From JBBQVS01 sp964250765 (GTDB lineage: Bacteria > Chloroflexota > Ktedonobacteria > Ktedonobacterales > Ktedonobacteraceae), in assembly GCA_964250765.1 (NCBI GenBank), contig CAXUHF010000001.1, positions 62,001-126,000 of the forward strand: a DNA stretch of 64,000 nt. Reading direction: 5' to 3'. Both the position numbers and the translations under genes were made by a program. The stretch's first letter is position 1. Each line of letters starts with the position of its first letter. The notes under the pieces are model-generated. The model searched no databases. It was not told the origin of the DNA and saw nothing but the letters and a program-made list of their open reading frames with translations. Shown here piece after piece: positions 8,887-17,670 of the stretch.

Positions 8887-9324
8887 CATGCTTATAACAT
8901 GTTGAAGCTAGTTCGATGTACATAGATGAATGTGTATGATGATGCTGTCTCCATGCACATTCATCTTAAAAGTAAACCAATATGGCGAAGGGTACTTCTC
9001 GAAGAGGTTAGAAATATTCTCTGAAGGAGTAGTATATTTTCTTTGCAAGAACAACACTTAAAAGACGCATTTCCATGATATGTACTGTCCGTATCTCATT
9101 TAGAATGATGTAACCCAAATTTTTTTGCCTTTTTTAATGATGTGCTTATAAGTATTTGCTTCTGTCGTCGAAGTGTGAAGTGGGAAGTCTAGTGGTCTGT
9201 AAGCAACGAGTGAAAGCGGAAGGCGTCTCGATGATGAACGATACAGTTTTTCACTATTCGACTCCCCTTGCCTCTTAAAAATGATGGGACTCAAGGTGAA
9301 AAGAGGCTCATTTTCTCTTTCCTG
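8887..9324 (+). other. Intergenic, convergent genes
   Basis: This 438-base gap lies between the end of the ORFan series and the end of the minus-strand epimerase gene. It holds a hairpin with 15-nt arms (8924-8938 with 8952-8966, one G:U) that fits a terminator for the 8245 gene. I see no credible gene in the rest. Confidence 0.55.
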
Positions 9325-10218
9325 TCAACTTTGTCTTTTATGGTAAGAGCCAGAGAGTATATCATCCTTGAAGGACGGTGCTGATGGTTTCCAGCCAAGA
9401 ATACTTTCCGCTCGCATCGAAGACAACCAAAGATTCCGCGAGAGCGTCCTTGCCCAAAACGATCCCCAGGCATTTCCAGCGTCTCTCTCTGATATGCTCT
9501 GTACACCTCCTACTACATGGAACGCTTGTGCAATCAGTTCTGCAGTTTCCTGAAGTGAGAGTGCTTCGGCAACAGCATTGAATACTCGATAGGATGGGAC
9601 TTGCTCAATAGCCAACACTGTTAAGCGAGCCATATCTTCAACGTGGATTGTAGACCAGTGTTGTGTACCCTCACCAATGTACCATGCAACCTTCCGTTGC
9701 AAACTATCTTCAATCAAGAAGGTGGGAGTTGCTCCGCCACCCCTACCATAAAGCATCCCTGCTCCAACAATCACTATTCCATGAACGCCTTGCTCCTGAG
9801 CTTGATACACCATGTGTTCTGGAGACTGCTGCATTGCTGGGGTACTTAGTCGCCGTACAAAAACATCTTCGTCCATGCGTTCTTGAGAGCCAATATCACC
9901 ATAGAGTGATGAACCACTAATATAGACTAATGGCTTGTGCGTTTCTTGTAGAGTCGTTATAAGGGCATGAAGCGTTGTAATAGTCCCTTGAAGCGAGGCT
10001 GAAGACGCGACTATCACAGCATCCGCTTGTTGGGCTACAGAAAGCCATACTTCATACTTGTCGAGATCACCTTGTACAGCAGTAACTTCTTTTGCTTCAA
10101 GCGTCGATGCTGCTAAAGCAGTACGAGCGAGACCAATGACTTGATGATTTGAGAGGAGTAGTGCATCGGTAATAGCACTGCCAATCCACCCCGTTGCTCC
10201 GAGAATAAACACTCGCAT
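9325..10218 (-). CDS. NAD(P)-dependent epimerase/dehydratase family protein (extended SDR)
   Basis: The protein begins MRVFILGATGWIG, the GxxGxxG Rossmann motif of extended or atypical short-chain dehydrogenases. DADAVIVASSAS-type and VYISGSSLYGD segments match the sugar-epimerase/NAD(P)-binding family. The usual YxxxK is not clear (HMVYQAQEQ), so it may be an atypical SDR. The ATG at 10218 is preferred over the in-frame ATG at 10245 because GGAGAA lies 5 nt upstream. 297 aa. Substrate unknown. Confidence 0.8.
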   Translation of the reverse strand: MRVFILGATGWIGSAITDALLLSNHQVIGLARTALAASTLEAKEVTAVQGDLDKYEVWLSVAQQADAVIVASSASLQGTITTLHALITTLQETHKPLVYISGSSLYGDIGSQERMDEDVFVRRLSTPAMQQSPEHMVYQAQEQGVHGIVIVGAGMLYGRGGGATPTFLIEDSLQRKVAWYIGEGTQHWSTIHVEDMARLTVLAIEQVPSYRVFNAVAEALSLQETAELIAQAFHVVGGVQSISERDAGNAWGSFWARTLSRNLWLSSMRAESILGWKPSAPSFKDDILSGSYHKRQS

Positions 10219-10326
10219 AGGTTCTCCAAGTGAAACGAAATACATTCACTCTTTTCAACAATCTTACCCTATCGTATGTTCACTTTACAAGGAGAGAAAT
10301 TTAGGCAGCCCTGCATATATTTATAA

Positions 10327-10381
10327 AGCTTCATAAGGCAGTACATAAGTAATTTCCACTTGTGTACTGCCTTATGAAGCT
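10327..10381 (-). terminator. Hairpin with perfect 19-bp stem
   Basis: 10327-10345 is the exact reverse complement of 10363-10381. It begins 17 nt beyond the stop of the minus-strand 10398-10673 gene and lies upstream of the epimerase gene, so it probably ends the former transcript. Confidence 0.75.
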
Positions 10382-10397
10382 CTTTAGATGCACTTAT

Positions 10398-10673
10398 TTA
10401 TATTCTAGTAGTTTTTCTCCCTGCTTTATAGCCTTCCTGAAATGCATTTGCACACACGCCTGCACGCTCGTGAGCGTCAAAAACATAGGCTTCTTGTTGA
10501 AATTTGAAAAGAGAAACTTGTCCGAAATCAGCAGTCAGTATCAACAGCATTTCATCATCTACTACCCGTTGTTGCTCAAAATGCTGTTGCTGGAGTAACA
10601 GTCCCTTTTCGTAAGCATCGTGTTGGCTTTGTTCGATTGTTTCTAGCGTCATCCACATTTTTTCGACTCTCAT
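10398..10673 (-). CDS. Small hypothetical protein, 91 aa
   Basis: The ATG at 10673 (MRVEKMWM) follows GAGAGAGGTGCC; the longer TTG-started frame from 10706 is less likely. The product is a Gln-rich helical segment (GLLLQQQHFEQQR) followed by a short beta-like region and a basic tail. Unknown function. Confidence 0.5.
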   Translation of the reverse strand: MRVEKMWMTLETIEQSQHDAYEKGLLLQQQHFEQQRVVDDEMLLILTADFGQVSLFKFQQEAYVFDAHERAGVCANAFQEGYKAGRKTTRI

Positions 10674-10759
10674 AAAGATGGCACCTCTCTCACGTACAGT
10701 ATACAAGTTTCATCTTGTATGATGTACTATTTTCTCTATCTGTATGCCTTAGACGGTAG

Positions 10760-11305
10760 CTACTCAAGGAACACTGACTCTTGGTTTCTCAGTGACGCTA
10801 GAAACTCATCGAGAGTACGTGCTTGTGTATGGAGTAAAAGTGGAACTCGTTTATTCTCGTAATACCCAGATAGTATACCCGTGCCAAGCACACATGAGAC
10901 GTTACCAGCAGAAGATAGGAGTTTTGTGATGGTGTATGCTCCTATATAATCCCGTGTGGTAAATGCATCTGCTGTAGAGGCAAAACATTCTCCACAGAGA
11001 GGTACGCTTCCAATGACAAGATAGATACCACGTTGTTGTGCTTCATAGAGCTTGTCTGCATACCATGCAGCAACAGCTACTTGACTTATCTTTTTTTTCT
11101 GACGTATTGCTTTGTCCCATTGGCTCAAGTCGTTAGCGATGTTCTCGTAACCATATGCATCGTAGATAAAACGCGCCGGGCTACTTTGACAAGCACGGCA
11201 AGCACTTTGAGTCTCGCTATGATAACGTACCCATCCAGCGAGGATGAACTGCTTAACGGCCCGCTCTGGTAATTTATGATAAAATCTTTGGTTTGTATCT
11301 GGCAT
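10760..11305 (-). CDS. Hypothetical protein with two separated CxxC pairs
   Basis: 181 aa. CRAC (residues 36-39) and CGEC (103-106) could form one zinc knuckle, with the intervening helical region holding the two halves apart. The C-terminal half contains a hydrophobic segment (YTITKLLSSAGNVSCVLGTGILSG). No family recognised. GAAAGAGAT lies upstream of the ATG. Confidence 0.5.
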   Translation of the reverse strand: MPDTNQRFYHKLPERAVKQFILAGWVRYHSETQSACRACQSSPARFIYDAYGYENIANDLSQWDKAIRQKKKISQVAVAAWYADKLYEAQQRGIYLVIGSVPLCGECFASTADAFTTRDYIGAYTITKLLSSAGNVSCVLGTGILSGYYENKRVPLLLHTQARTLDEFLASLRNQESVFLE

Positions 11306-11353
11306 GCTATCTCTTTCATCCTTATGTATATCTCAGTTCACCGCAATACGTGT

Positions 11354-12181
11354 TTAGCGATCAATAAAACTGACCCCAGGACCAGGAGAGAATCGAACAT
11401 TGGTAACAACAGTAGGGTTTGCTCCCCAATTCATGTTCGACGCAATCACATCGCCATTCGCAAGTATCTGTTCTACAACTGCCACATGACCGAGGCCATA
11501 TGCTCCCTGTACCCACGGCTGTAGATCAACGATGGACCCTACCACTGGTTTGCTCGAAACATGCCAGCCAAATTCAGCAGCACGAGCTGACCACTGCCAG
11601 GCATTCGCATTCGTTGACCAGGGAACATAGACACCATGTATTTGGTGATATCGTTCGTCTGCCCACCATGTACACTGGGGATAAGAATAAGGGTTGTTTT
11701 GTCCAACTGGTGCTGTACTCGATGGTGTGTGTGATATATTGGCAGACACCGCCGTTCCGGTAGAAGGAATACATAGAACCTGATTGAGCACTAGTACATC
11801 AGGATTTTTAAGATGGTTGAATGAGGCCAGCGTCGATACATCCGTTGCATTGCGTAATGCAATATCATGCAATGTCTCACCATTCGATACAATATGTTTT
11901 TTGGGGCAACTAGCACTAACTCCTCCTGTCAGTGCGTCTGCAACAAGAGAACTACTCTGTATCCACCCAGAGAGAGGAAGAGTTGCGTGAGTAAAAATCA
12001 TAATTGCTGTCCCTATGCTAAGGAGAGTCAACAATATTACTCCTATGCCAGCTATCAGAAAAGTATTCTTTCTTGGGGAAATGCCCAGCGTAGGAGTTGT
12101 CACCAACTCTTGATGTCGTCCTCGAAAAGGGTACATATCTACACTGTTACTCTGCTTTTTTGTGTTGTTACGTATGTGCAT
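11354..12181 (-). CDS. Membrane-anchored LysM-CHAP cell-wall hydrolase
   Basis: The order is: cytoplasmic N-terminus, one membrane helix (about residues 41-63), a LysM-type repeat (KKHIVSNGETLHDIALRNATDVSTLASFNHLKNPDVLVLNQVLCIP split over 95-140), and a C-terminal CHAP domain. In the CHAP domain the likely catalytic Cys is in YPQCTWWADERY and the His in GLGHVAVVEQI. CHAP domains act as peptidoglycan amidases or endopeptidases and LysM binds the glycan. The protein therefore probably acts outside the membrane on the wall. AAGGGCGAG precedes the ATG. The upstream gap contains a G-rich repeat cluster. Confidence 0.85.
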   Translation of the reverse strand: MHIRNNTKKQSNSVDMYPFRGRHQELVTTPTLGISPRKNTFLIAGIGVILLTLLSIGTAIMIFTHATLPLSGWIQSSSLVADALTGGVSASCPKKHIVSNGETLHDIALRNATDVSTLASFNHLKNPDVLVLNQVLCIPSTGTAVSANISHTPSSTAPVGQNNPYSYPQCTWWADERYHQIHGVYVPWSTNANAWQWSARAAEFGWHVSSKPVVGSIVDLQPWVQGAYGLGHVAVVEQILANGDVIASNMNWGANPTVVTNVRFSPGPGVSFIDR

Positions 12182-12716
12182 TTAGCGTCTCGCCCTTCTT
12201 TGTTACTAGAGAGGTTTTCCGTGCTCATATTTGCTTTTGGCAATGAGCGTAGGATTAGTCTAGCTAAAAGGGTTAGGTAAGACATGGGTAGATAGGGAGG
12301 TAGGACGTGGGTAGGGTGTGGGTAGGTGGGGAGGTAGGACGTGGGTAGGTAATTAGACGTACAGGTAGAAACAGCGTTTCTTATTACATCTACTTCATTT
12401 AATATTATGAAGAGCCTACCTCACAATGAAAAAATGGCTCTTTAAATAAAGAGACCCTTGTTGTTTAGAAGAAGTGTCATATATCCTCGTTCTTTGTAAT
12501 ACATTGTCGAAAGCTTATTCATGTTGCGTCTTTTATTTAGTTTCCTTAAAGATGGAGGTACGTCAAGAATTTCTCATTGTATCTCTGATACCACTTTTGT
12601 ATAATAATAAACACTGCTAGTAAGGTACTTAAAAAGCTGGAACGAAGTCTCTTGTTACGAATAAATATGAGGGCACTTTGTAAATATGCACCAACCGTGT
12701 AAAGGAGTTTCAATCA
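12182..12716 (+). other. Divergent intergenic region with G-rich repeats
   Basis: 535 bases between the LysM-CHAP gene (minus) and a methyltransferase gene (plus). Apart from the repeat cluster at 12270-12350 it is AT-rich. No gene is seen. Promoters for both genes must lie here. Confidence 0.5.
12270..12350 (+). repeat. G-rich degenerate tandem repeat, GGTAGG-type
   Basis: An identical 21-base copy (GGGAGGTAGG-ACGTGGGTAGG) occurs at 12295-12315 and again at 12329-12349, separated by related GTGGGTAGG units. The same unit recurs at 24884, 25161 (reverse strand) and 43643. Four or more G runs within 40 bases could fold into a quadruplex. Confidence 0.75.
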
Positions 12717-13574
12717 ATGTCAACCTCTCCGACACCAAATGAAAATACCTACTTTATTGACTCAGAGAGTGGATCGGAAATGGCACGTCTTCTGCATCAA
12801 GATCGTCTTTTTACCAAGGGAATGGGTGGCCTTTTTGCAGAGCAATCCGACCTTTCTAAAATTCACCGAATTTTAGACCTTGCTTGTGGACCAGGAGGAT
12901 GGGTACTCGACGTGGCATATACGTATCCTGAGAAAGAGGTTGTTGGGATTGATATCAGTCATAAGATGGTCGAGTATGCAGAGGCTCAAGCACGTATACA
13001 AGCCTTGAATAATGCCAGCTTTCAGATCATGGATGTCTTAAAGCCCTTCGAATTCCCTGATAACACCTTTGATCTAGTAAATGCTCGCTTAGTTGGATTT
13101 ATCCCTACTGCTTCTTGGATACCATTGATGCAAGAGTGTAGACGAATCACACGTTCTGAAGGCATTATTCGTTTGACTGAGACAGAACTGAGTATTAGCA
13201 ATAGTGCCGGGCTAGAGCGCATGCAAGATCTCTTCGCACAAGGACTCAAAGCCGCAGGACAAAGTTTTTCTCCAGACGGACATAGAATTGCCATCACACC
13301 TATGTTAGAACATTTTCTCCGCAGTATAGAATGCACAAATATTCAGAAGAGAGCTCACGTGATTGACTATTCATTTGGGACGAACGCTCATGAGGCAATG
13401 TATCAGGACTTTATAGTTGCTTATAAACTATTACAGCCATTTCTTATCGATGTGAAAGTTACAATACCAGAGGAAGTGGAACAGATTTACCAACAAATGA
13501 TAAAAGAGATGCTTTCGGAAGATTTCCATGCAGAGCATCTCCTCTTTACAGCTTGGGGTACTGTATCTGAGTAG
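12717..13574 (+). CDS. Class I SAM-dependent methyltransferase
   Basis: Motif I is ILDLACGPGGW (about residues 52-62), followed by VVGIDIS (76-82) as the acidic loop binding SAM ribose, and FDLVNARLVGF as motif IV. 285 aa, soluble. AAAGGAG precedes the ATG. It is a paralogue of the gene at 39787: both share the GPGGWVLD loop, the NARLV motif and a long helical C-terminus. The methyl acceptor is unknown. Confidence 0.85.
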   Translation: MSTSPTPNENTYFIDSESGSEMARLLHQDRLFTKGMGGLFAEQSDLSKIHRILDLACGPGGWVLDVAYTYPEKEVVGIDISHKMVEYAEAQARIQALNNASFQIMDVLKPFEFPDNTFDLVNARLVGFIPTASWIPLMQECRRITRSEGIIRLTETELSISNSAGLERMQDLFAQGLKAAGQSFSPDGHRIAITPMLEHFLRSIECTNIQKRAHVIDYSFGTNAHEAMYQDFIVAYKLLQPFLIDVKVTIPEEVEQIYQQMIKEMLSEDFHAEHLLFTAWGTVSE

Positions 13575-13676
13575 TTCGACCTCCCGATTATTGAACACCT
13601 ATTTGGTTACTTCTCTTTCTCACTGAGAGTTGCTAAGGATAGAGAAATTTGAAGTCGTTCGTTTTCGTTCTTTGCT

Positions 13677-14684
13677 CTATCCTTTCGCCACCTTTTCTAG
13701 TAGTTCTGCTTCAATGTATTGGCGTGCGCTCTGCTCTGCCTCGAACCAACTAATGAATTGCCCATCATCTTGTGCCTGTTTGAGAACTGTAGAAGTACGT
13801 TTACGCACTTGGGTAAGAACATCATCTTGTGCCTTAACAGATGGCAATACCTGCAAATCGATCTGCTGCCGTTCATAAAACTCATCATTGTTTAGACCAA
13901 TGACCATCAAATGGGAATACTGTTGAAGTACCGAGAAGCGACTTGGTGTAAAAAAATTGGGTTGTGTACTGAGAACAAGGAGACAGCCAGCGATACTGTC
14001 TTCCTTCTGTATAGGAAATGCAGCAATACTTGCAGTATGTTTGTCTCGATGAACAGAAATAAGATCGGGATCATCCAAGCTATACACATTTTGGATAGTA
14101 GTAGGACTTCCATCTACTACTGCCTGTCCTACTACTGACTCTACACCTACAAAAAAACCCCGTTGCTCAACAACGTTACTCCAGGGAAAGGATCCCAACG
14201 ATAATTGTTGATATAGGCTTCGTACCTTTCCTTTGAAGGGCGGAGTACATCTTAGGACAATCACACATAATCCAAGATGGTGTAAATCAAGCTGTTGTAG
14301 TATCTGAAGCATAACGAGTTGAGAGATGCTTGTGAAGCGCAACTCTTTCAATGTGGAAACATGGACTTCCATAAGACGAGCATAGAATGCTGATGGAATT
14401 TCTAATCTTGTCGAGAGAGATAAGGGAACAATCTCCTCAGCAAATCGTGAGAAACTTGGCTCTTGCAGAACAGCTTCAATAAAGAGACCACGTGTTTGAA
14501 CAGATAATGCGTTGAGAAGCTGCCGCAATTTACTTAGATGTGGAAGGTCCGTCTGTCCACGAATCCACCTTTCTAATGTCCTTTCCTGAATGCCTAATCT
14601 GTCGATAATCCGCCTTTTCTCCTCTGGACTTAGCTCGTTCAATAGCTCGCGCCAGGTCCTAGGTTTCTGCTGCTCTTGATACAT
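13677..14684 (-). CDS. XRE-type helix-turn-helix regulator with a GAF-like domain
   Basis: Residues 8-60 (TWRELLNELSPEEKRRIIDRLGIQ, then ERTLERWIRG) look like a helix-turn-helix, and residues about 150-275 look like a GAF sensor domain (VVGQAVVDGSPTTIQNVYSL, IAAFPIQKEDSIAGCLLVLS). The C-terminus is a long helix. 335 aa. GAF domains bind small ligands, so this is probably a ligand-responsive transcription regulator. Its target is not evident. Confidence 0.7.
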   Translation of the reverse strand: MYQEQQKPRTWRELLNELSPEEKRRIIDRLGIQERTLERWIRGQTDLPHLSKLRQLLNALSVQTRGLFIEAVLQEPSFSRFAEEIVPLSLSTRLEIPSAFYARLMEVHVSTLKELRFTSISQLVMLQILQQLDLHHLGLCVIVLRCTPPFKGKVRSLYQQLSLGSFPWSNVVEQRGFFVGVESVVGQAVVDGSPTTIQNVYSLDDPDLISVHRDKHTASIAAFPIQKEDSIAGCLLVLSTQPNFFTPSRFSVLQQYSHLMVIGLNNDEFYERQQIDLQVLPSVKAQDDVLTQVRKRTSTVLKQAQDDGQFISWFEAEQSARQYIEAELLEKVAKG

Positions 14685-15078
14685 ATACTATCCTCAATCT
14701 CTTTGAACCTTAGAAGTGCTTCTATTATACAAGAGAAAACGGAAATATGTATTCTTCTGGAGAACGCGACAAAAACTGCTTACAACGATATATCTTTGCA
14801 GGAAAAGATAGCTATTTGAATTATTAAATGTCAGACAATTTGGCTATAAAACGCGAATTAACTTGAAGTATGTCAATCGTAATAGTATTTTGCTAAGTAG
14901 CAGATATAAACTTGGCTGATTGAGGGAGATGAGCATTTCCGCATGTCCTACTTTCACAAACAAGGTTTTCTCTTAAAAAAGCATATATGTCCTTGTTTGC
15001 TTTAAGCGAAGGTCTTCACTCTCTCATATTGGCGAACACAACAGTGTATTGAGGTTCGGAAACCGAAGGAGGTGGAAC
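14685..15078 (+). other. Intergenic region
   Basis: 394 bases between divergent genes. AAACAAGG (14958-14965) can pair with CCTTGTTT (14991-14998) across 25 nt, a weak hairpin 80 nt before the next start. Otherwise AT-rich with no gene seen. Confidence 0.4.
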
Positions 15079-15297
15079 ATGCACATTTTTTTTGATCGTT
15101 GCCCTGATTCTTCAGCAAGGCAAAGGGAGGAAGATACACGCCAACTGCATTTGCAATGGAAGCAACTCAACTTTCCAACTCAAGAACTTTTGAAATTGTT
15201 GCTCAAAAAATTTGGCCCCTATGCAGCGAAAATAGGTACTGATGCAGTAGTTGCGAGTAGATATGGTCTAAATTCAGATTCTGAACGGGATGAATAG
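15079..15297 (+). CDS. Small hypothetical protein, 72 aa
   Basis: ATG 15079 is chosen over an in-frame TTG at 15049 because a near-perfect GAAGGAGGTGG lies 4-5 nt upstream. The product is charged, helical (LLKLLLKKFGPYAAKIG) and lacks a membrane helix or known motif. The strong ribosome site supports it as a real gene. Confidence 0.6.
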   Translation: MHIFFDRCPDSSARQREEDTRQLHLQWKQLNFPTQELLKLLLKKFGPYAAKIGTDAVVASRYGLNSDSERDE

Positions 15298-15435
15298 TTT
15301 ATTATTCAGGTTAATCTCTATAGTAGGCTAAATGGTATTTCATGCTATCAACGAACAACAATATGTAGTTAACCTCCCACTCGCTCTCAAATGGCTCCTG
15401 TACGCGTGCTGATAGTGAAGTCGTCACGCTTTCGC

Positions 15436-15479
15436 ACTATTTCATTCGTCCCTTTTTGAGGAATGACGAATGAAATAGT
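15436..15479 (-). terminator. Hairpin with perfect 15-bp stem
   Basis: 15436-15450 is the reverse complement of 15465-15479. It lies between the convergent ends of the 72-aa gene and the LLM oxidoreductase gene and may serve both. Confidence 0.65.
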
Positions 15480-15537
15480 ATAAAAACTTTTGCATGTTTA
15501 TCCACTTTGTAGTCACAAGGTTGTACCCTTAAAAAGC

Positions 15538-16449
15538 TCAAACGTCAGCGGTACGGCGTAATTTCTCCAGCACTCCCAATTGTTCATTGACAGGCATTGC
15601 CACCAAGTCAAAAAATACATGCTCAATGCCTAAACCTGCAAGTCGCTGCATATCCTCACGAATTTGTTCGGGAGAACCGCTCAAAGGGTTACGTGACTCT
15701 GGTAGCGAATGAGGACTTACAACGCTATTTGAGCGTACAATAATCTGCACAGAATGTGGATTACGTCCAGCTTGTCGTACCATCTCAGGAAATTCATGGA
15801 CTATCTGCTCTAGAGAACTCCAGGACCTTGCGACAGGGTTAATGCCATCCGCAAGACGTGCGGCACGTTCTAGTGATGCAGGTGCGCCAGCACCAAAGAA
15901 GAGAAGTGGACCGTGAGGTTGTAAGGGTTTAGGGCCAATGTCTGATTCCACAATGCGATAGTAGCGTCCCTCATACTGAACTGGATCGGGTCCCCATGCA
16001 GCCCGTAACGCTCCAACATAGTCCTCAAACCCATTTCCTCTTCGTTGCCACGGGATATTGGACGTTTCATATTCGTCTTTCACCCAACCTTGCCCAAGCC
16101 CGGCAATCACTCGACCCTGACTGAATTGATCCAATGTCGCAAATCGACGAGCCAGCACCACGGGTACATGAAAAAAGGCGTTGATAACACTCGTCCCTAG
16201 TTTGATACGCTCGGTCTTTGCAGCGATATAGGACAGTGTTTCCAGGGGATCATAAATACTTCTAAAGTAGTGAGGCATCGGGTTCGAGGGATGTCCATAA
16301 GGAACAAAATGCCGAGGGCGTAACAATCGCTCTCCCACCCAGAGCGAGGCGTAATCCAACCTCTCAGCTTCCTGTGCCACCTGTGTTATCAGGGCAGGAG
16401 AGGTTTCAGCTCCCATCTGTGGTAACGCAACTCCTATGTCCAACTGCAT
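15538..16449 (-). CDS. LLM-class F420/flavin-dependent oxidoreductase
   Basis: 303 aa with the TIM-barrel luciferase-like pattern: IGVALPQMG at the N-terminus, SLWVGERLL, RIKLGTSVINAFFHVPVVLARRFATLD, and GLGQGWVKDEYE, which are hallmarks of F420-dependent LLM enzymes. The C-terminal GSPEQIREDMQRLAGLGIEHVFF also fits. The substrate cannot be inferred. Its start faces the TIR operon across a region with paired palindromes. Confidence 0.85.
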   Translation of the reverse strand: MQLDIGVALPQMGAETSPALITQVAQEAERLDYASLWVGERLLRPRHFVPYGHPSNPMPHYFRSIYDPLETLSYIAAKTERIKLGTSVINAFFHVPVVLARRFATLDQFSQGRVIAGLGQGWVKDEYETSNIPWQRRGNGFEDYVGALRAAWGPDPVQYEGRYYRIVESDIGPKPLQPHGPLLFFGAGAPASLERAARLADGINPVARSWSSLEQIVHEFPEMVRQAGRNPHSVQIIVRSNSVVSPHSLPESRNPLSGSPEQIREDMQRLAGLGIEHVFFDLVAMPVNEQLGVLEKLRRTADV

Positions 16450-16474
16450 ACTCCTTCTTCTTTAATCATCTCCT

Positions 16475-16572
16475 GTACTATACCTTACAGTAAATACTTC
16501 TGTCATATTTGTGTTAGAGAAATCTCTACTTAGAGAGCGTAGACAAAGGATACTGTAACAGTACTATAGTAC
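16475..16572. promoter_or_regulatory. Two inverted copies of a TACTGTAA...TATAGTAC element
   Basis: On the plus strand 16551-16572 reads TACTGTAA-N6-TATAGTAC and contains two nested palindromes (TACTGT-A-ACAGTA and GTACTATAGTAC). On the minus strand 16475-16492 reads TACTGTAA-N2-TATAGTAC. The minus copy overlaps a plausible -10 (TATAGT) with ATGACA 18 nt upstream for the LLM gene. The arrangement suggests an operator pair for both divergent transcripts. Confidence 0.5.
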
Positions 16573-16896
16573 ATAAGACCTATATTAGTTACACGGATAG
16601 GTAATTATTCCTGTTTACTTTGTCTATAGAGTATAATAGCGAAATGGTTTGATGATGACATATTTCATGCTGTGGTGTGTTCAGAACCAAACGCTTATTC
16701 AAATACAGAAGGAAGATGACCGAAGAATGGCAGTTAGCAACAATAGCAATCCTCGTTATCGAGCAGGAAGCTATCGTTATTGGGGGATGGGCAATCTCTG
16801 TGCATTTCCAGATGTTGCCTCTCTTTGGAGCCTTTCCGGTTATATCTTTCTAGCTCCACATATGGCGCGCTTTCAATGGATTTGCTGGAGTAGTGC
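16573..16896 (+). other. Leader region of the TIR operon, possible 45-aa ORF
   Basis: A TATAAT box is at 16632-16637 without a convincing -35. A 45-codon ORF at 16716-16853, preceded by AGAAGGAAG, would encode a hydrophobic peptide (ATIAILVIEQEAIVIGGWAI). It could be a small membrane peptide or chance. A different frame, 16649-16900, looks spurious. Confidence 0.3.
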
Positions 16897-17670
16897 ATGA
16901 GAATAGTAAGGAGTGCAACGCTACAACACAAACCACAGCCGATACGGATTTTCTTATGCAGTTGTGGTCATTCCAAAAGTGAACAGTTTTGTGAAGAGTT
17001 AGAAGAACATCTCGCACTACTGAAACGTCAAGGACTGGTCGTGATCCAGCATAGCCACAAGATACTAGCTGGCTTAATCCAAAGAGATGAAATTACCAAC
17101 TGTGTTTACGCTGCCGATATCATTGTCCTCTGTATCAGTTCAGTATTATTTAACTCTGATGAGTATTGGGAGATCATGAACCACGTTATGAAGTTGCGCG
17201 ATGAGGGAAAGGTGCGGTTGGTGCCTGTCCTTTCGAGTCCGGTTGATTATAATGCAACACGCATTCGAGAGCTGCAGGTGCTTCCTAGACGGAAAAAGCC
17301 GCTTTCTCAAATGACTAGGCGTTCTGATCGTGACGAAGCGTATGTCGAAATCGTTGAAGATATTCATAAAATGGTGCAAGACCTTCAGACGCATAAGAGC
17401 AGGGAAGAGGACATTACCCAAGAAAAGAGTGATGAAAAATCCAGTTTTTATGATCCTATTTTATATAAAGCAAGTGGTGACAGATATTTCCAACTGCAAC
17501 AATATGATAAAGCTGTAGAAGCGTATACTAAAGCTATTTCTTTAAATGAGAATTTCGCCGATGCTTACAGGGCTAGAGCAGAGGTCTACCGTACACTCGC
17601 CTTACTCAATTATGAAAAGCTAAAACAATTATCCAACCAATCAGATGATATTCAGGAGGGCTTCGAATGA
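16897..17670 (+). CDS. TIR-like domain protein with TPR (first of a pair)
   Basis: Residues about 15-150 have the TIR layout of the large bacterial TIR-TPR family: IRIFLCSCGHSKSEQFCEELEEHL, AADIIVLCISSVLFNSDEYW, VRLVPVLSSPVDY. Residues about 190-245 form TPR units (GDRYFQLQQYDKAVEAYTKAISLNENFADAYRARA, split). TIR domains either cleave NAD or assemble signalling complexes. The glutamate expected after NSD(Y)C (family pattern DVEMKR) is Met94 here, though Glu92 lies two residues before. The stop overlaps the next start by 4 nt (ATGA), showing translational coupling. Confidence 0.7.
   Translation: MRIVRSATLQHKPQPIRIFLCSCGHSKSEQFCEELEEHLALLKRQGLVVIQHSHKILAGLIQRDEITNCVYAADIIVLCISSVLFNSDEYWEIMNHVMKLRDEGKVRLVPVLSSPVDYNATRIRELQVLPRRKKPLSQMTRRSDRDEAYVEIVEDIHKMVQDLQTHKSREEDITQEKSDEKSSFYDPILYKASGDRYFQLQQYDKAVEAYTKAISLNENFADAYRARAEVYRTLALLNYEKLKQLSNQSDDIQEGFE

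Noticed and set aside
9100..9294. 64-codon minus-strand ORF in the convergent gap
   Set aside because: Poor ribosome site and random composition; treated as noncoding.
12270..12350. Possible CRISPR array in G-rich repeats
   Set aside because: Units are about 11 bases and degenerate, without unique spacers of constant length, and no cas gene is near.
16649..16900. 83-codon ORF before the TIR genes
   Set aside because: Composition looks random and it competes with a shorter frame; only the 45-codon alternative is mentioned as possible.
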